From Desulfonatronovibrio magnus (GTDB lineage: Bacteria > Desulfobacterota > Desulfovibrionia > Desulfovibrionales > Desulfonatronovibrionaceae): 64,000 bases of DNA. Position numbers and translations under genes: made by a program. Positions 61,161 to 64,000 of the stretch are shown here, piece by piece. How positions within the stretch are numbered: the first letter of the stretch is position 1; the number at the start of each line of letters is the position of its first letter. The notes under the pieces are model-generated. The model made no database searches and was not told where the DNA came from. It was given only the letters and a program-made list of their open reading frames with translations. The stretch spans positions 1,800-65,799 of the forward strand of contig NZ_KN882183.1 of assembly GCF_000934755.1 (NCBI RefSeq), given 5' to 3'.

Positions 61161-64000
61161 ATGATGTCTAATAAACTGATCGACTGCTTTCATAAATCAA
61201 CCCATGCCTCTCCTCTGGAAACATTCATATTCAATCCAGATTCGGGACTCAAAGCTGCAAACCCATCTTTTCTTCGTCTTCTTGGCTTTGAGAATTTTGA
61301 TGAATTGCAGGCATCCATGGCTGGGACCTTCCATTGTCCAAGCCTGAAAGAAAAGCTTAAAAACAATGGACATTTGCATAATTATCTCCTTTGCCTCAAA
61401 AGTCGTGACGGCAGAGAGGTATCTTTAAAAACGCATATCTGGACAGCTTCAGGTCTTGAGTCGGACAAGCTGTTTTATCAGGGTCAGGTTGTAAATTCCT
61501 CTAATAACGAATCAGACAATTCTGATTGCAAAAAGGCCTTAAGCGTCCATTCCCAGCAGCGACAGGTTGATCAAGCACGTAGCACAGATCTTGACCGTTG
61601 TCGGATGATTGTTGAGGCATCAAGTCAGGGCATCAGGATGCTCTGCAAAGAGGGTACTGTTACTTATGTTAATCAAAGCTTCTGCAAAATGCTTGGCTAC
61701 GGGGAGCATGAGCTTATCGGACGGTCTGCTTTGGACTTTATCCACCCATCCGACCTTAAAGCATTCATTAGAAGGTGGCAAAACCGCGCTGAAGGCAGTG
61801 CAGGAAATTATGAGCTGCGCATGATGCATAAAGAGGGATACCCGGTTTGGGTACAGATTTCATCAACTCCGCGTATTGATGAGTACGGTCAGTTCATGGG
61901 ATCTTTTGCCATGTTCACAGACATTACTGAGACTAAGAAGACAGCCATTCTAAATGAGCGCTTCAAGCATGCATTAGACAGCAGCACAGATAGTTTTTTC
62001 ATACTTGAGCGTAAAACAATGAAGTTTGTGGATGCCAATGAGGCTGCCTGGAAGTCCCTGGGAATAAGCAGAGAACAGCTGCTGGAAATGGGCCCCCATG
62101 ATATCCAGCCAGATGTTTCCCGGGAGCAGATGTCCGAAACATTGGATACGATTGTCCGCAATAATGAAAAGTCTTTTACAGTTGAGACTGTCCATCAGGG
62201 TAAGCATGGAGTCAGTTTCCCCGTTGAAGTCAGAATACAGCCTTTTATTCAAGATGAGGAGGTAATGTTTATTGCCGTAGCCAGGGATATTTCAGAGGCC
62301 AGGAAAAATCAGGAACTGCTCAATTACCGTTTAGAGCTTCAGACCCTGCTAATGGAAATGTCTGTTTCATTTCTGACAGTGGCATCCAGCAACCTTGATC
62401 AAGCCATTGATGAGTCTCTTGAAAAAGTAGGCAAGTTTACCCAGGCCGACCGGGTTTACATCTTTTCTTATGATCTTGAAAACAAGATCATGTCCAACAC
62501 CCATGAATGGTGCTCACCAGGCATAGAGAAACAAATTCACAACTTACAAAATATCTCAGTTGAAATTTGTCATGAGCAGATATCGCTGCACAAGAAAGGT
62601 GAACCTTTTGAGCTATCGGATGTGGATAGTTTACCCGATGATGACCCTTTTAAGAAATTGCTGGGATCTCAAGCCATTAAATCTGTTTTATGCATTCCGC
62701 TTATGTTCCATGACTGCTGCTATGGTTTTTTAGGTTTGGATTCTGTCCGCAGTTTAAGAGAATGGCATGATACTGAAATTAACTTGCTCAACCTGCTGGC
62801 CCGGTTGCTGGTTAACGCCCAACAACAGAAAAAATATGAACAGGACTTAAAGGATGCCTTAAAAAAGGCTGAAATCGCAACAAAGGCAAAATCAGAGTTT
62901 CTGGCAAATATGAGCCATGAAATAAGAACTCCGATGAATGGGGTTATAGGCATTACTGACCTCTTATTACATACCGATCTTTCTCCAGAGCAAAGAAGAT
63001 TGGCAGATACAATCCAGCTAAGTGGAGAGTCTCTACTGTCAGTGATCAACGACATCCTTGATTTCTCCAAAATTGAAGCCGGCAGGCTTGAACTGGAGGA
63101 AATTGAGTTTAACCTGCATCACTTCATAGAAGATTTAGCGTCATTAATGGCTTTCAAAGCCCATGAAAAAGGCCTTGAAATTATCTGCATGCCAGCCCCT
63201 GATGTACCTTCAGCTCTGAAAGGCGATCCCGGGCGTTTGCGACAGATATTAACTAATCTTGTGGGCAATGCCATTAAATTTACAGATAAAGGAGAGGTAT
63301 TGATTACAGCGAACGTAGAGTCATCTGCAAACAATGAAGTTCTCATCAGGTTTTCAGTTCGCGATACAGGCATTGGCATCCCTGACGACAAAATTAACTT
63401 GCTTTTTGAAAAGTTCAATCAGATGGACAGCTCTACAACTCGCAAATTTGGAGGAACAGGGCTTGGTCTTGCCATAGCCAAACATCTGTCAGAATTAATG
63501 GGTGGAGCTATTGGTGTTGACAGTAAAGCCGGGCAAGGGTCTGAATTTTGGTTTACTGCAAAATTCATCAAGTCTGAAAAGAAAGAGAGCACCATCTTCA
63601 TGCTTCCTGGAGATTTAAGAGATAAGAATATTCTGATTGTTGACGACAACCAGACAAATCTTGAAATCCTTAAAAAGCAGCTTGAGGTCTGGGGGGCAAG
63701 AGTTAAGCACACTGATAATGGATACAGCGCCCTAGAAATTTTGTTCAGAACTTATGAGCAGGGAGATACCTTTGCCATGGCCATCCTGGATATGCAGATG
63801 CCAATTATCGATGGAGAAGAGTTGGGATTCAATATTATGAATAATCCGAGATACAGAGACATCCCCTTAGTCATGCTAACTTCAATTGGCCGTCCAGGTG
63901 ATGTTAAATTGCTGGAAAGGGCCGGATTTGATGCCTATCTTAACAAGCCTGTACGTCAGACAGAACTCTATGATACTCTACTCACTGTACTTTCAAGCGC
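61161..64000 (+). CDS. Hybrid sensor histidine kinase (PAS-PAS-PAS-GAF-HisKA-HATPase-REC), 3' end outside window
   Basis: At least 946 residues, still open at the window edge. No membrane span; predicted cytoplasmic. A PAS-like region lies at about residues 15-110, a PAS/PAC domain at 150-265 ([37 protein letters not shown]), another at 270-385 and a GAF domain at 400-560. The H-box [16 protein letters not shown] has the phospho-acceptor His586; the ATPase part shows [19 protein letters not shown] and [19 protein letters not shown]; the receiver (from about 830, [14 protein letters not shown]) has Asp877 in ILDMQMP. GGAGG precedes the ATGATG at 61161. Such kinases sense small molecules or redox state. 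A second receiver or Hpt domain may follow beyond the window. Confidence 0.93.
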   Translation, partial: MMSNKLIDCFHKSTHASPLETFIFNPDSGLKAANPSFLRLLGFENFDELQASMAGTFHCPSLKEKLKNNGHLHNYLLCLKSRDGREVSLKTHIWTASGLESDKLFYQGQVVNSSNNESDNSDCKKALSVHSQQRQVDQARSTDLDRCRMIVEASSQGIRMLCKEGTVTYVNQSFCKMLGYGEHELIGRSALDFIHPSDLKAFIRRWQNRAEGSAGNYELRMMHKEGYPVWVQISSTPRIDEYGQFMGSFAMFTDITETKKTAILNERFKHALDSSTDSFFILERKTMKFVDANEAAWKSLGISREQLLEMGPHDIQPDVSREQMSETLDTIVRNNEKSFTVETVHQGKHGVSFPVEVRIQPFIQDEEVMFIAVARDISEARKNQELLNYRLELQTLLMEMSVSFLTVASSNLDQAIDESLEKVGKFTQADRVYIFSYDLENKIMSNTHEWCSPGIEKQIHNLQNISVEICHEQISLHKKGEPFELSDVDSLPDDDPFKKLLGSQAIKSVLCIPLMFHDCCYGFLGLDSVRSLREWHDTEINLLNLLARLLVNAQQQKKYEQDLKDALKKAEIATKAKSEFLANMSHEIRTPMNGVIGITDLLLHTDLSPEQRRLADTIQLSGESLLSVINDILDFSKIEAGRLELEEIEFNLHHFIEDLASLMAFKAHEKGLEIICMPAPDVPSALKGDPGRLRQILTNLVGNAIKFTDKGEVLITANVESSANNEVLIRFSVRDTGIGIPDDKINLLFEKFNQMDSSTTRKFGGTGLGLAIAKHLSELMGGAIGVDSKAGQGSEFWFTAKFIKSEKKESTIFMLPGDLRDKNILIVDDNQTNLEILKKQLEVWGARVKHTDNGYSALEILFRTYEQGDTFAMAILDMQMPIIDGEELGFNIMNNPRYRDIPLVMLTSIGRPGDVKLLERAGFDAYLNKPVRQTELYDTLLTVLSS

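Overview
The window looks like a chromosomal segment of a Gram-negative, probably strictly anaerobic deltaproteobacterium of the Desulfovibrionales type. This is an inference from gene content: a full tolQ-tolR-tolA-tolB-pal envelope operon, outer-membrane barrels, TolC, a short monomeric aconitase, sulfate-reducer-like housekeeping genes, and apparent use of selenocysteine. No 16S rRNA or diagnostic sulfate-reduction gene is present, so the genus is not fixed.

Layout. 1-3.4 kb: a minus-strand block with a PFL/UPF0210 protein, its two-ACT-domain partner and two outer-membrane barrel proteins. 3.4-5.2 kb: msrA, apparently a selenoprotein with an in-frame UGA at the catalytic cysteine, bracketed by two 143-bp inverted-repeat elements and by R1 repeats. 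5.3-8 kb: cutA, an APH-fold kinase and an APS-kinase-like P-loop protein. 8.4-16 kb: miaB, bifunctional nuclease, PHP phosphatase and sirtuin, running into tolQRAB-pal. 16-24 kb: a MacAB/DevBCA-like exporter, aldehyde dehydrogenase plus SDR, a SIMPL protein and tRNA-Pro(GGG). 24-27 kb: a decayed integrated element beside the tRNA, with three integrase fragments and a frameshifted small gene pair. 27-35 kb: arfB, a SagB-type oxidoreductase, a chorismate-mutase/EPSP-synthase-like protein, adenine deaminase and aconitase. 35-44 kb: ppiD, a glycosyltransferase-like gene, a 1305-residue FecR/leucine-rich-repeat/RTX protein and a TolC-family channel. 45-47 kb: a CHASE2 adenylate/guanylate cyclase. 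48-53.5 kb: small membrane proteins and an unusual P1B-type metal ATPase with an HMA-like protein and a small membrane partner. 54.5-57.5 kb: a periplasmic DUF4198 protein and a broken feoB. 57.7-60.2 kb: a Fur box and two copies of a previously unrecognised (by me) about 97-nt structured RNA. 61.2-64 kb: a hybrid PAS/GAF histidine kinase cut by the window edge.

The most striking general property is the load of short dispersed repeats. I separate six repeat families (R1 about 150-240 bp with a variable CCTTCAG-type heptamer core and a terminal hairpin; R2 a roughly 50-bp palindrome ending in AGTTACT; R3 about 180 bp; R4 a double hairpin; R5; R6) and three inverted-repeat mobile elements: M1 (81-182 bp, 8-bp target duplications), M2 (143 bp) and M3 (217 bp, 9-bp target duplication). 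They fill nearly all intergenic space, interrupt operons, are nested in each other, and in feoB have replaced the native 5' end.

Functional themes are envelope integrity and secretion (Tol-Pal, MacAB-like pump, TolC, PpiD, giant RTX protein), metal handling (CutA, P-type ATPase, DUF4198, FeoB remnant, Fur-box RNA), redox repair (selenoprotein MsrA) and signalling (cyclase, hybrid kinase).
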